Assembly (NCBI RefSeq): GCF_009389715.1
Contig: NC_052399.1
Coordinates: forward strand, 22,887,146 to 22,951,145
Direction: 5' to 3'
DNA from: Phoenix dactylifera
Lineage: Eukaryota; Streptophyta; Magnoliopsida; Arecales; Arecaceae
Length of the DNA stretch: 64,000 nucleotides
Of the stretch, positions 48,186 through 60,003 are shown in pieces. The notes below the pieces were generated by a model. That model searched no databases. It had not been told where the DNA came from and saw only the letters and a list, made by a program, of their open reading frames with translations. Every line of letters begins with the position of its first letter. The first letter of the stretch is position 1. The position numbers and the translations under genes were made by a program.

Positions 48186-50867
48186 ATGGGCGGCTCAGGG
48201 AAGTGGGTTAAATTATTGATAGGACTCAAGAACAGAGAGGACGAAGGCCATGTAATCATCTTAACACCGTATCTTTCCTTCATTTTTTTTCTGTTTTTCT
48301 TTCATGATTTATTTACCGGACAATCTCTGAAGGGGGTTTTGTTTCCCTTCCAGGAGAAGAGTGGCGGCGGCGGCGGTAAGAAGAAGAAGTGGAAGAAGCT
48401 GTGGAGGAGTTCCTCGGGAGACCATTTATCACTGTGGAGGGGATCGAGGGGCAGCAGCCACAGGTCGGCAACGTCGGAGGCGTCCGATGTCTCGTCGGTG
48501 ACCGATGCTTTCAGCGCCGCCGTGGCCGCGGTGGTCCGGGCTCCTCCGAAGGATTTCGTGCTAGTGAGGAAGAAGTGGGCCGCCATTCGGATACAGACCG
48601 CCTTCCGGGGCTTCCTGGTAACCAAAAAACAAAGGCCTTTTTTTTTTTGCTGTTGGTGTTGGTGTCATTCTAGCCTTCGGTGTTCTTTCTTCCAGTATGT
48701 GTACCTGGGTACATACTAAATGCGATGATATGAAGATTCTCTGTTCTCCTTGCTCTGTTCTTGGTTCTGGGGCTGGGTTTTTCCGTTATAAGTGTAGATG
48801 ACCTCTTTCCAGTGGTCTGTGAGATGAGCTCCTTTTCGTTGATTATAACTGTAGGCCAGGAGAGCACTGAGGGCTTTGAAAGGATTGGTGAGGCTTCAGG
48901 CGATAGTCCGTGGCCGCCAGGTGAGGAAGCAGGCTGCGGTGACGCTACGGTGCATGCAAGCCCTTGTTCGAGTCCAGGCGCGTGTCCGCGCACGGCGTGT
49001 TCGTATGTCCACTGAAGGACGAGCTGTGCAAAAGACGCTAGAATCCCATAGAAACAAAATGGATCCCTTAAAAGAAGCAGAGGTATCATTTAAACTTGAT
49101 CACAGATTTTTCATAGTCTACCTGCAAGTCTAGTTCGCTTTCCTTCTTGTTCTTTTAGTGAAATTGCTTCCGGTGCTCAAAACTTTTCCATCTTTTTGCA
49201 CTTAAACGTTGCTTCATCATCGCATTGTTTAGATTTCCTGTTAAATCGATGTGGGGGAGAGATGCAGCTGATACACTTTGGGTGTAATTTGGTGAGTGGT
49301 TGAAGGTAAAATTAAAAAAATTTGAATAATATAGATCTGGAATCAGAAACTCGCATATAAGAGTGGAGAATTTTACTATTTTTACGGAAAATTGAACTGA
49401 CCTGCAAAGTGATGGTATATGTTGTACCAGCGATTGCGTCTGATTTCTAGTGATATAAGGAAAATAGCGAGTGGGTAAATACTAGACTGTATGTTTTTCT
49501 TTTTCAGTAAGCAGAGAAATTTTTGATCCCCGGTTGGATCGAATAGATTGTATTAGCATGTGTAGTACTTTTAAATGCTCTTGGCACACATGGACAAGCT
49601 AATGTATGCCATTCTCCTATCATCAACAGCATTCAAACCAATGTGATGTTTGGGCTTTGTAATGGTAATTGCATTGTTTGGACATTGAATTGAGGGACTC
49701 AAACAAGGATGTGGAATCACATCGCCGAACTCTTTTTATTTATTTATTTATTTATTTTATAACGAGGTGAATTACCTATTTAAAGTGATAAACCCTTTGG
49801 GTATTCTCATGTCTGAATTACCTATTATTGTTTTTGTTTCCTTAAAATTTGCCTTCAAGTTAGATTGCAAAACATGGTTGATGAATTTAGATGATGTTGG
49901 GCAACTGTTCTTGGGGAACCTTTGCTTTTTCAGGAAGGATGGTGTGACAGTCGGTGCACACTGGAAGAAGTAAGAGCAAAGTTACAGATGAGGCAGGAAG
50001 GAGCTATTAAGAGAGAGAGAGCCCTTTCTTATGCTCTTTCTCAACAGGTGCTTATAGCTGGCTAAAAGTTTAGCTCATAGTGCTTCAACATTAATTTCCC
50101 TCTTGTTGCTCTACTAATCACTAGCATTTGGTCTTTCATTGAGTGACTGAAATTCATCTTTTGTTCCCATTCAGCAAGCTAGACCAACATTGAATGGAGG
50201 GTCAACACAAACTGTGCTGAATCTTAAACATCATGATTCCGATAAGAAGAATGGAAGTTGGAGTTGGTTAGAAAGATGGATGGCTGCAAAACCTTGGGAA
50301 AGTAGATTAATGGAGCAACAAGCCCGGACCGACCATTCTGAGGTCCAGTCCTCTAAAACCTGTGAAGATCCTTATTGTACTGGTTCCAAGTATTCTGAAC
50401 CTGGTTTGGTGCAAATTAAAAGGAACCATGTCACTACCCGGGTTTCAGCAAAACCTCCACCTGTGCTTTATGACCATCGCAGCAGGGCTCGTTCTACTTC
50501 ATCTCCAAGTGCTGAATTACATTATGACGAGAGTTCTCCATCATCATCCTCTATCCGTGCATCGACGCCAATATCTGGCACGACCATCCTAACATCAGAA
50601 AGGACTGAGGATAGGAATAGAAGTAAGCCAAGTTACATGAACCTAACCGAATCTACAAAGGCAAAACAGAGAGCTTGCAACATTCATAGACCAACAACTC
50701 AGAGACTGTCATCAGGGGACGTTCCCTATCATAGTAGGAAGACTTTATCTAATATTGACTCAAAGAGCAGTATAGCTTCACATACTTCAGTTTTTTCCTC
50801 CAAATTGCTGAATGCGACGTCACAAGGGAATGAAAAGGCGATCAGATGCATGGAGGAGAACTACTGA
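48186..50867 (+). CDS. IQD (IQ67-domain) calmodulin-binding scaffold protein
   Basis: Five exons: 48186-48251, 48354-48617, 48855-49082, 49934-50047 and 50175-50867; all introns are phase 0, total 454 aa. The N-terminus [15 protein letters not shown] is the usual IQD start. The IQ67 domain spans about 97-163 with three IQ motifs ([46 protein letters not shown]) and is cut by an intron after GFL, the conserved phase-0 position. EGWCDSR and [20 protein letters not shown] follow, then a serine-rich tail with a DUF4005-like block ([16 protein letters not shown]). IQD proteins are basic, bind calmodulin and link it to microtubules, kinesin light chains and membranes, affecting cell shape and organ form. 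The member cannot be named. Confidence 0.92.
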
Positions 50868-52868
50868 TTTGATGAGCAACCAGCTTGAGTTCTAGTGTGT
50901 ACTATGGCATATTAACTTGTTCTAGTGTTCAGTGTGCATGAGTTCTTTGTATGTGCTTTTGTTATTCAACATCTTGTTGTCACGTGTGAGGAGGTGCATG
51001 TTCCTATTCAAGAGAACTGCATTGCTTTCCACTGATTCGTTCTTTCTAACATAGAAGTTTTTCAAATGGAAGAATCTGCTTGTCAAATGCCGAAGTTTTT
51101 TTTTTTCTTACTTTCCTCATTTCAAAAAAGCTTGTTGAATTGATATATGCAGTTTTACTATTTCTAATCTAGCAGTAGTAGAAATACAAGTCCACAGAAA
51201 GTATAGGAAGTTAAAAGAATTCAAATTGCTCTTTGGATGCTTTTATATTCCTAATCATTGTCTTTCCCTGCTGAGCTTTAGGATCCCAAATAACTCATAT
51301 AGGAATAGTCCATGACATGGTTACATATGATAACAGTTGCAAAAATGTGAGTGTTTCACCTTGACTTGCATACAACTCCGACGTGGCGCAAATAAAGAGA
51401 AATACTGCTTTGTTGCTCATAGACCAATCAGTTCTTTCAATGCAAATTTGATGGAAGGGCTCACTCAACTTGTCTGGTTTGTCATTTTAAAAAGATTAGA
51501 TTTATGTATGATAATTAAACGACACTGACATCAAAAAACTTAGAAAGATTAATTGTTTTTTTTTTTAATGTCTGAGTCATGTACATCACTTATAATTTTG
51601 ATCAGTGTTGCATTTGATTCATTTTTGTGAGCAAAAAAAGAAAAATTTCTGTTACCATAGACATCCTCTGCTTGTTTGTTGTTAAGTACCTTGTTACTAA
51701 TGTTCGATTCACTTATTCTTTATTTGTTTTACATGCTGAAGATTCTTTTCATGCAATGTTTGTAGAAAATTGAAGAATCTTGCATTATGATAGGCTTGCA
51801 TGCTAGAAACATTGAGGCGAATGTCAGCCTTTTTACCTGAGAAATTCAGTTCCTTTCGTCGTCGATTTTCTTATTATTGTAGATGAATTGATCTTATCTA
51901 GCTTACAAGTATGTTGGTTCTTGCTACCTTCTGGATCCAGATTCCAATGAAAATGCCAACAAGCAACTAATTTTAATGTGCTCGATACTGTAGTCAGGTT
52001 TTCTTTCATGTAAAAGAGGTATACAAATTAAACGAAAGCCAGCTTTATTTGGCCATGGAAATGTACCCTGTTTTAAGAAGCGAGTTGATTTTTTTCAGAG
52101 TCTCCCCCTTTAATTAATAATGCAGATCCATAGTTCATTTCAAATCTTCTGATTGTAGTATTAGTGCAGCTGATTTTAAGTTCTTCAATAGCATAAGAAG
52201 TATATATAGGAATCATTTAGATCTCTTTATCTACTTTTTTTTTCAAGGAAGAAAGTATTGGCATCTCTCTGGCGCTTAATTTGACCAAAAAAGGAAAAAA
52301 AAACATGCTACCTTCAAGAAAAAGTGAATCATAGTCTCATTAAAATTATCAGTCTGAAAGAATACATGCGTTTCAGATGTGGGGTTATCTCCTTATGTAC
52401 ATCAGTACATGGGAGAGTGGAACCCTAGATTGAAAGGGTAGATGAATTTAGACCGGTAAATGATTTAACTGATAGAAGGATTGAAATAGATCAATAAGAA
52501 AACAATAAAAAAAAGGATATGATTTAATCAGATGACTGATCAACAATGTCATATTATCAGAACAACTTTGCTACTTGTTCAAATCCTCATAAGTCCATTG
52601 TATGTTTGATCAATGATCACATCTACTTGTAGAGGTTATCTAATCTATAAAAATCAATATAAATTGGGTGACTATGCCTCCGGCACAAAAAAAAAGGGGG
52701 ACTTATTCCATGCATTGCACTCAACAGAAGAGATCTAATTCGCATTCAAACTTGATCACTTCAATACTTGGATAACATTAATTTCACCATACAATTGTTC
52801 TTTATAACACACTAAACAGTATGCTTATATTATCTACCAAAAACACAACATGCTTATATTACATCGAT
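50868..52868. other. Interval between the convergent IQD and CYP711A genes
   Basis: It should contain the 3' UTRs of both genes. No further gene or clear repeat is recognised. Confidence 0.4.
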
Positions 52869-55800
52869 TTAGCGCTGTCTCTTAATTGCCCGTAGCTTAA
52901 CTCCTCGTCTGAATCCAAGAACCAAGCCATACTCAAGCTCCAGAGGGAATTCCATCTTTGGAGAGTGCCTAAAAATATAACGTCGATAGATATGGATGAG
53001 AGCTAGCTTGATTTCTTGCATGGCGAATCTCTGCCCGATGCATGCGCGTGGGCCAATTCCAAATGGAATGTGTGCATATGGGTGCCTTCGTTTCTCTTCG
53101 TCGCAAGCTGGGTCGAACCTCTCCGGCCGGAACACGTCAGGCTCCGGGAACTGCTTGGGATCTTTGGCCAAAACCCCGAGTGCAAGCCAAACCCACGTAC
53201 CCTGCATCAACAACTCAAAATTGTTGAACTCTTCTAGAGCTTGTAGAATGGCTCCAGCCTAGTTCACAAGAATAGTTTCTAATTGATGACAGTAGTGTGA
53301 GCATGGTCTGCGTACCTTGGGGAGGACATAGCCTCCAATTTCAACTTGCTGAGATGTTTCTCTTGCAACCAATGGGGAGACTGTATAGAATCTCATTGCC
53401 TCTTTCACTATCTGCATGAATAGATTCATTGTCGTTAAGCTGTGCAGTATTGGAAGAGTATTGAGCTTTATAACGTCATTTTTTTTCGGACTCAGCTATA
53501 GGAAGTTACTTCCCTGCTGGAATCCAACCACGATTACTTGTTTTGAAAGTAGTCGTGGATCATATTTCTTAGACAGCACTGAAATTATTCAAGGCTATAT
53601 AAAGATGCACCTGCTAGCATCATTATCAAACATAAAATTATTAGCTTCCAGTGGACCCAAGCACCGTAAATTTCGTATTTGAGATGTACAAATCTAGCTG
53701 GTATCTGATACATGTTAATTAACTGTGATTCAGGGGAAAGTTCAGAGGGGGATTCTCGTGGATGGCCTACTTAGTTCTTTTACAATCACACACACACACA
53801 CACACACACATTGAAGGTCCCCTCGAGAAAGCCTTATCCATATAACAATGATGTATTAGTACGTGCCGTGCAAGGATATATATGATGAACAAGTATGGCG
53901 ACACACTTGTCATGAAGGTATAATCCGGTTGAGCTATGAACCTAAACTGCTCTGGCACGCAATTAATTTATAAGAGTTGCATTTACCTGATCAAGATAGG
54001 GGAACTTGTCTTGCAGGTCTTCGGCAGTCGGAATTACCTCATGAGGGCCAAAGCTATCGATCTCCTCGAGCAGCTTCTTCTCAACCTCAGGATGTTTGGA
54101 GACTAAATAAACGGTAGATGCCACCGTGAAAGCTGTGGTCTTGGTCCCGGCAAGAAGGTGCTCATACGTGAGCGCCCGGATATAGTTATGGCTGAAGAGC
54201 TTCTCGCCCACACCTGAGTCCCTGGCATTCAGTACTGCAGCTAGGAAATCCTTCGGATCATGTGTCCTTTCCTTCGATCTTTTTGCAATGATCGCATCGA
54301 TTCTCTCGCATAGTTTCTGGTTATTGTGGTAAATCTTGTAGTCAGCAGTACCAGGGATCCGTTTGAGGAGTTCTCTGCATGGCTTTTGTAGGACCGGGGC
54401 TATCAAGCCCAAGCTCGTGGAGAGAGAGCTGGAGAGGTCCATCTTAAGGGATCCGATCGAGTACATGTGCTGCTTGAGGAAGCCAGAGACTTCGTCATCA
54501 TCGTCATTATTACAGACATCGCTGTAGCGATTTTGGAGTGTCTTTTGGGAAGAGGCAGCGTGTTTGGAGAGGTCGAATTCCACACCGAAAGCTGTTTTTC
54601 CAATGACATCGATCGCCATTCTTAAGGCGAGCTCGGAGAAGTCAATATCTTCTTCTTCTTCTTGGACATTGGAGACGTTGAGAGAAAGGGAGACTGCGTA
54701 AGATTGCATGGTGGGAATGAGGCTTGCGAGGTGGGAGGGTTGGTAGAGGGAAATGATGGTGTTTCGCATGGCTGACCACCTTGCATCCCTGGAAATTGAT
54801 GCATCACTTAATAAAACAGCAGTTGATGTATCACCTAATAAAACACATCGGCAGAAAAAATTCAATTCAATCTATACAAGGATTCAGAATTTTTTCTGTA
54901 AGAATCTGCTCATGTCGGTTATGTGCTGAAAAGATCTTGAGTAACCATACAAAACTAAAAAATTCAAAAAATATTATTTGATTAATATTTTTAGGTGATG
55001 GGGTTCTGGATTGTGGCACTTTTTGATCTAGGTATGATTTGGAGAAAACTAACTAGTCTTCTAATTACATGATTATCCATGTACTATATGGGTCTAATTC
55101 AACCATGATCATCATGCATGGCTTCAATCTTTAGTGATCTATGTGGCAATGAAGAACTGGTGTGGTCATGTGTCCCATGTAAGTTGAGCCAACTGTCGGG
55201 CACCATCTCAGGAGAGAAAAATGGGAAGGAGAATAGAGATGATGCTATTTTGGCCTTGGTGCGTTGTTATAGGCCGTCATTGTGATTTGACGTGCTACCA
55301 TGTAGCAGCCCTTCATCGAATGTGCTTTGTCCTGTTTTGCATTAGATGTTTTTCTGGGTGCACTTTTAGCATCTCTTTTCTTTGAGTGCAAATGGAGGTT
55401 TTATGGCCAATTATATTTGTAAAATTTTGAAGACCATTAGATGCACGTAAAGATATGTACGTACCTCGTAAGAAAAAGACCTTCCTGGTGGAGAGGCGAT
55501 CCAGAGGCGGGAGTAGGGCTGCTCCGGTTCTTTATATCTTTGAATTTCTTTAGTCCCACCTCCCTGCAGAGTTCTGGATCTGCTACTATTACGAGTGGTT
55601 GTCTCCCCAGGTGAAATCTGTGCATCAGAAACACCGTGATGAGTAGTTAAACATGGCGACTTCATATGCCAAGTTCCTGAAGAAACTATTCTATCTACCA
55701 ACTCTTTTTATTATGTTAATGTTAACGACAGGTTGCAGCTTGCTAGCTCCTGATGAAGAGGGGTTCCAATGGCACCACGTTTATACCTGCGCTATATTTC

Positions 55801-56651
55801 ATCGATTTCCTTTTCCTATGACCAGCTTTCAGTGCAGTCAAACTTTTATTAAAAAAAACTGGAGAAGAAAGTCATCTTTGAACGTTGGACTTGGCAGTTG
55901 GAAACAAATTGCTTATAGTTTTAGCTCATGGTGGAATCCCATGTTTGAGTCGTCGAGGAGACTCGGGAATGTTCCTCTCCTAGATATGCCCATGGATTGA
56001 GAAAAGCTTCCGATTCGAACATGAAAGGTGGCATTCCTACAATATTAATAGTTCTGGTATTGTGGCGCTGCACAAAACCGAAGCGTACTCTAGGCTCATT
56101 AGTTCTAGGGAAATATTTGAAGGCCTTTTTTTTTTTTTTTTTTTACATTAGCAGCTCACATCAATCTTGTATGGGCACTGTCATAAGAGTTTAGAGAAAG
56201 AATGCACCCTAGAGGTGCGGAAACAGATACATGGCGGTTTAGAGAATTTCAGCGGAGTAGGGAGCAGCAAAGGAGGCGACCACTTTCTGCTCATTTAATT
56301 TTATGCTGTTGCACTTTGTAATAAGAAATTGCAAGAAACTACGCAAATACATATGTTTTGGAGTAATCATATAACAAAGGATCGCATGCAGTGTTACCTG
56401 AAGACTGGTCCATAGTTCTTTGCGAAGACTCTCAGAACATCTGGCCCGTACTTGGCGAGAAAAGGAAGGTGGCCGACGAGGAATGTGGCCGGAGGCCCGG
56501 GCACCTTCCTCACCCTCCAATACGGTGCATAGAAGTAAACTAGGAACCCAATAAGCAAAGCAACTCCAGTATGGAGGCTAGGTGCACATACCCTGAAAAG
56601 AAAGCTTCCCACCTCCGCCAAGCCTTTGAAGTTGTCCCCCACAAAGTCCAT
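52869..56651 (-). CDS. MAX1: CYP711A (MAX1-type) cytochrome P450, strigolactone biosynthesis
   Basis: Five exons in order: 56398-56651, 55465-55617, 53987-54788, 53316-53411 and 52869-53201, giving 545 aa, in the CYP711A range. An N-terminal membrane anchor (about 27-44) is followed by the hinge KVPGPP (49-54). [16 protein letters not shown] and [19 protein letters not shown] are close to Arabidopsis MAX1. The I-helix AGTKTT is at 349-354, the K-helix ExxR is E407-AM-R410, and the haem loop [10 protein letters not shown] (482-491) has Cys489. The end, GVKLRAIKR, is also MAX1-like. MAX1 enzymes sit in the ER membrane and oxidise carlactone to carlactonoic acid (some monocot paralogues act on to orobanchol-type products). 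Which reactions this copy does cannot be read from sequence. The gene looks intact. A (CT)n/(GT)n stretch lies in its leader. Confidence 0.92.
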
Positions 56652-56664
56652 CGAGCCCCCCCTC

Positions 56665-56706
56665 CCACACACACACACACACAGAGACAGAGAGAGAGAG
56701 AGAGAG
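56665..56706. repeat. (AC)n(AG)n compound microsatellite in the MAX1 leader
   Basis: About nine AC then about ten AG dinucleotides, directly between the TATA box and the start codon, so most or all would be transcribed (as CT then GT) in the MAX1 5' UTR. Confidence 0.85.
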
Positions 56707-56750
56707 GAGTGTATGGATTGCGTGACAATGTGAGAGTTGGATTTCACATA

Positions 56751-56757
56751 TTTATAG
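56751..56757 (-). promoter_or_regulatory. TATA box of the MAX1-type gene
   Basis: The - strand reads CTATAAA about 100 bp before the start codon. Confidence 0.6.
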
Positions 56758-56932
56758 GGTAGGAGGGCTTGGTTAGCTAGGGTGGCAAGGAGAAGTGGAA
56801 TATTAATTTGGTTGTCTGTGGGCCAAGCATGAATGGATTCTACGACGCAAAACACTAATTCAAATCCCTTTGTGGCCTGGACATAAGATTCTTGTGTGTT
56901 TTTTTGCCGCTTCACATATATACACATAAATA

Positions 56933-57856
56933 TATAAACTCGAATTTGCATATTTATCCCTGTCAAAATACTTTTTGCGAAATGAGCCGTTTGGCTACCA
57001 GAAGTTGGAAATATCCTTTTTACAGAAAAACTCTTGGATTTTTTCTCTTTTTTTTTTCAATCAAAAAACGCTTATCCCCCTCCTCGACATTGCTCACCAC
57101 CTCTCCGCCCGCTTTGCCGGCATCGGCACCCTCGCCTGGGCTAACCTCTCCCTCCTTGACTTCGATCCTTTCCACCGTCCCCTCCACCTCCCTTGTCTAC
57201 TCTTGCGATCATCGGCTCTAATAAGATGGGCGGAGCCACGCATGGATCAGGGGATCGAGCACACCAGGAGGTGGCTCGGCGGTAGAACGATGTCGGCTAG
57301 GGCGTGGACAATCTTGGGGGATGGGCGGCTGGGGAAGGTACTCAAATTAGAGCTATATAAATTGCCGCATTTACCCAAAAAAAAAAAAAAAAAGGTACGT
57401 TGCACCCCTCTCGGCCGCCGATGGGGCCGGCGGATGAGGAGGAGGCGGGCGGCGATAGCGAGGTTGGATTGAAGGAGAGCGTGCGGCAAGGAGCAGGTAG
57501 GATCGGGGAGTAAAGAGGAAGCCGCAGCGGGCCCTGGCGGCGGCGTGATGCGGTTCGCCTGGGGCACCAGTGGGGCGTGCCGGAGGGATTCGAGGGGTGG
57601 CGGCGGGGGACCGAAGGACAGGTCACTGGATTGGAGTTTACGTGGTGGTGAGGGTACTAGTGCCCAATTGCACCACCTTCATCATTTTAGATAAAATATT
57701 ATTTAAATCACCTTTTTAATATCGATGTACCATGGTAGGGTTATGGTCGCGTGATGGATCGTAACAGATAGGGTGTCTCTGCAAAAGTAAAACTTGTTAG
57801 GGATATATATGCAAATTACGTTTGACAGGGACAAATATGCAAAATTGAGTTTTTAT
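56933..57856. mobile_element. TIR element with GC-rich interior upstream of MAX1
   Basis: The left arm (AAACTCGAATTTGCATATTT, then ATCCCTGTCAAA, 56937-56967) and the inverse right arm (57821-57852) are near-perfect inverted repeats of about 32 bp. The interior, 57060-57640, is GC-rich and has long frames without a known domain, so it may be captured genomic sequence. The outer ends and target duplication are not fixed. Confidence 0.5.
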
Positions 57857-58060
57857 AAGGACATATATATTTTTTTAAAAAAAAGGAGTCTAGCATTGAA
57901 ATTTGGACATCAATGAGTGGAATCTTGACAAATTATTTAGTATTCTCCCACCATGATGCTGTCACAAAACCGACAATGGTGAAATGGGTTCATTGATTCA
58001 AAGGTAGCCTGAAGTCAGTGAGCTCATAGTGACATCTAATCTAGTAAAGCTGCAAGCGTA

Positions 58061-58284
58061 GGCCAAGTTAAAGTTGACACATTGTTCACCATCAATGGAA
58101 TGGTTATGATAGCAGGATCCACTATCATGATCCATGGAATCTTGAATCTTCCTTACTCTCTTTACCGTACGTTCACAATCTAAGGCAACCAAGTTGCAGT
58201 TGACATATTGCTCACCATCAATGGAATGGTTATGATAGCAGCATCTGCTATCATGATTCATGGAATCTTGAATCTTCCTACTCT
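58061..58284. repeat. Two-unit 126-bp tandem duplication
   Basis: The word CACCATCAATGG recurs exactly 126 bp apart (58087 and 58213). Each unit contains GGAATGGTTATGATAGCAG, CTATCATGAT and CATGGAATCTTGAATCTTCC. The - strand is open through both (42 codons per unit, YHNHSIDGEQ), but no protein is recognised. Confidence 0.8.
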
Positions 58285-58498
58285 ATGGTAAACCATGTTC
58301 TCATCATAATGTACAGAGAAAGAGCCTTGTATCAGAATCAACACCTCTTCTTCATGTACAGTACTTCTAACTATGTACACAAGACAACCAAAGAGAAACG
58401 CATCGACTGAAATGATATGCTTGTTATTTTAACTTATTATATTCATATTGGTTTTCTTGGGCAAATAGTTAGAATCCTACATGGAGGAGAGGTTTTTC

Positions 58499-58735
58499 TA
58501 TAACAATCTAGGACCTCATCCAAAATGGCTAGCCGGAAGGTATTATTTGGATTCCTTGATTCTGTATAAATACCTAAGATCTGCCCAGTGAATAACAAAT
58601 ATAGGAATAAACGTACGCTCATATGCATTCTCACATATTTCTTTCGTTTAAGCCCTCACGTCCTCGTCGGACTAAAGGTTCAAATTTCAAATCTAATCAC
58701 AAACACTACGATCGATCCATGGTCAGCCCTAATTT
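58499..58735 (-). mobile_element. TRIM fragment: terminal repeat plus part of the interior
   Basis: The terminal repeat at 58499-58634 and about 100 bp of interior (AAGCCCTCACGTCCTCGTCGG, CAAACACTACGATCGATCC) match the TRIM at 3436-3874 in reverse. The other end is missing. Confidence 0.7.
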
Positions 58736-59652
58736 TATCATGCTGTGGACACGCCCTTCATCCTCCCCCAGTTCCATTTTAAGATGTCCCCTATTCTTCT
58801 TTTATATATTTCGAAACCAATCCCCCGACACAGGAAACAACTAGTTGGGAAGCATGGAATAAAAAAAAAGATATTCTTTTCGAACATTTCTAAGGCATAT
58901 TTGGCTAGACTTTAGAATAAAAACATAAGTGAATAACTTTCATTCCAACTATTTAGTTAGAAGAAATTCGATTTTCATTCCCATTCGATTCCCAAAAAGA
59001 ATAAAAATATTCTAATCCTTCAAAGTCCCATTTCTACTCTTTCATAATATTCAGATTCTATTTCCATTCCTATTATAAGTCAAACATATCCGGGAATATG
59101 ATTATTTTAATTTTCAATCCAATATATTTTGATCCTGATTTTAAAAATTTTGATTCTGATTGCGATTGCGTATCCTCGTGCTCGACATTTTCCTCTTTCA
59201 TCGATCACAGGCATGAGCCTTTGTCATTGGGTATAGCCAGTAGCATGGCCATCTTTTTTTTTTTGACTAGAGAAACGCGCGCCGAGGCAAATCTTACAAA
59301 GAGATTATGATTATGACCCAAGGTCCACGAGAATTTGTCCAACGAGCATCTTTATAGAACAAATGATGCGCCCTAAAACTGGTTCGTAGCATCTCCTGGC
59401 ACGTGCTAGCGCTGTATCCCACAAGTGATTGATGAGGTGACGGGTGGCGCATTTAGAAAGCACAGAGGCAAACAATAGTGACACTGTTCCTTATAGTCTG
59501 ATTTATTAAATTGCACGAGATCTTTACACGTGTGCCCACCACCACCGTAGAAGGTGGGCCGGACACACTATTTGAGAAAGTAGTATTCAAGAATCATTTG
59601 GTTCGCGGGAATAAAAAGGGTGGAACCCGGCAGGTGAAAAAAAGAGGGAGAT
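58736..59652. other. Intergenic DNA
   Basis: The part at 58880-59110 is rich in ATTCCCATT-like words and may be an old MITE. No gene is recognised. Confidence 0.35.
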
Positions 59653-59993
59653 GCCTCAAGGTGGGAGCACATATGGAACATAGCTTTGGCTTCCATCGAA
59701 ATGGTTCAGCTTCAAGACACGCAAGCGTCGATTAAATTTAGAGGCCAAATACTTTACACCTGGACACTGCCGGTGGAAGCGCTTCTGATCCGCTGGTACC
59801 GAGATGGTGCTGGGTTGACGTACTCACACGTGGATGTTGATTCCTGTGGGAGAAGCCCACGGATCGGAGAGGGTACGCAGAAAATTGCGGTCTGTATCGA
59901 ACTTTCTCTAGTAGAAGAGGAGTCTAGTGGGGGCTGCTACGCGGGTGAGGCTTTTCTCTCCCCTCCCTTCTATTTTTCAGCAAAAAAAAAAAT
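59653..59993 (+). mobile_element. SINE copy 2 (same family as 47010-47340)
   Basis: Shared words with copy 1 include GACGTACTCACACGTGGATG, GCAGAAAATTGCGG/GCGGAAACTTGCGA and GTGGGG.CTGCTA. The flanks AGAGGGAGAT (59643-59652) and AGAGAGAGAT (59994-60003) match at 9 of 10 bases. The tail is C/T-rich then an A-run. Confidence 0.7.
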
Positions 59994-60003
59994 AGAGAGA
60001 GAT

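Noticed and set aside
52996-53262. Small + strand frames over the last MAX1 exon
   Set aside because: Antisense shadows of the haem-binding exon.
56975-57626. 165-, 109- and 106-codon frames in the GC-rich block upstream of MAX1
   Set aside because: No domain, overlapping frames on both strands, inside a TIR element.
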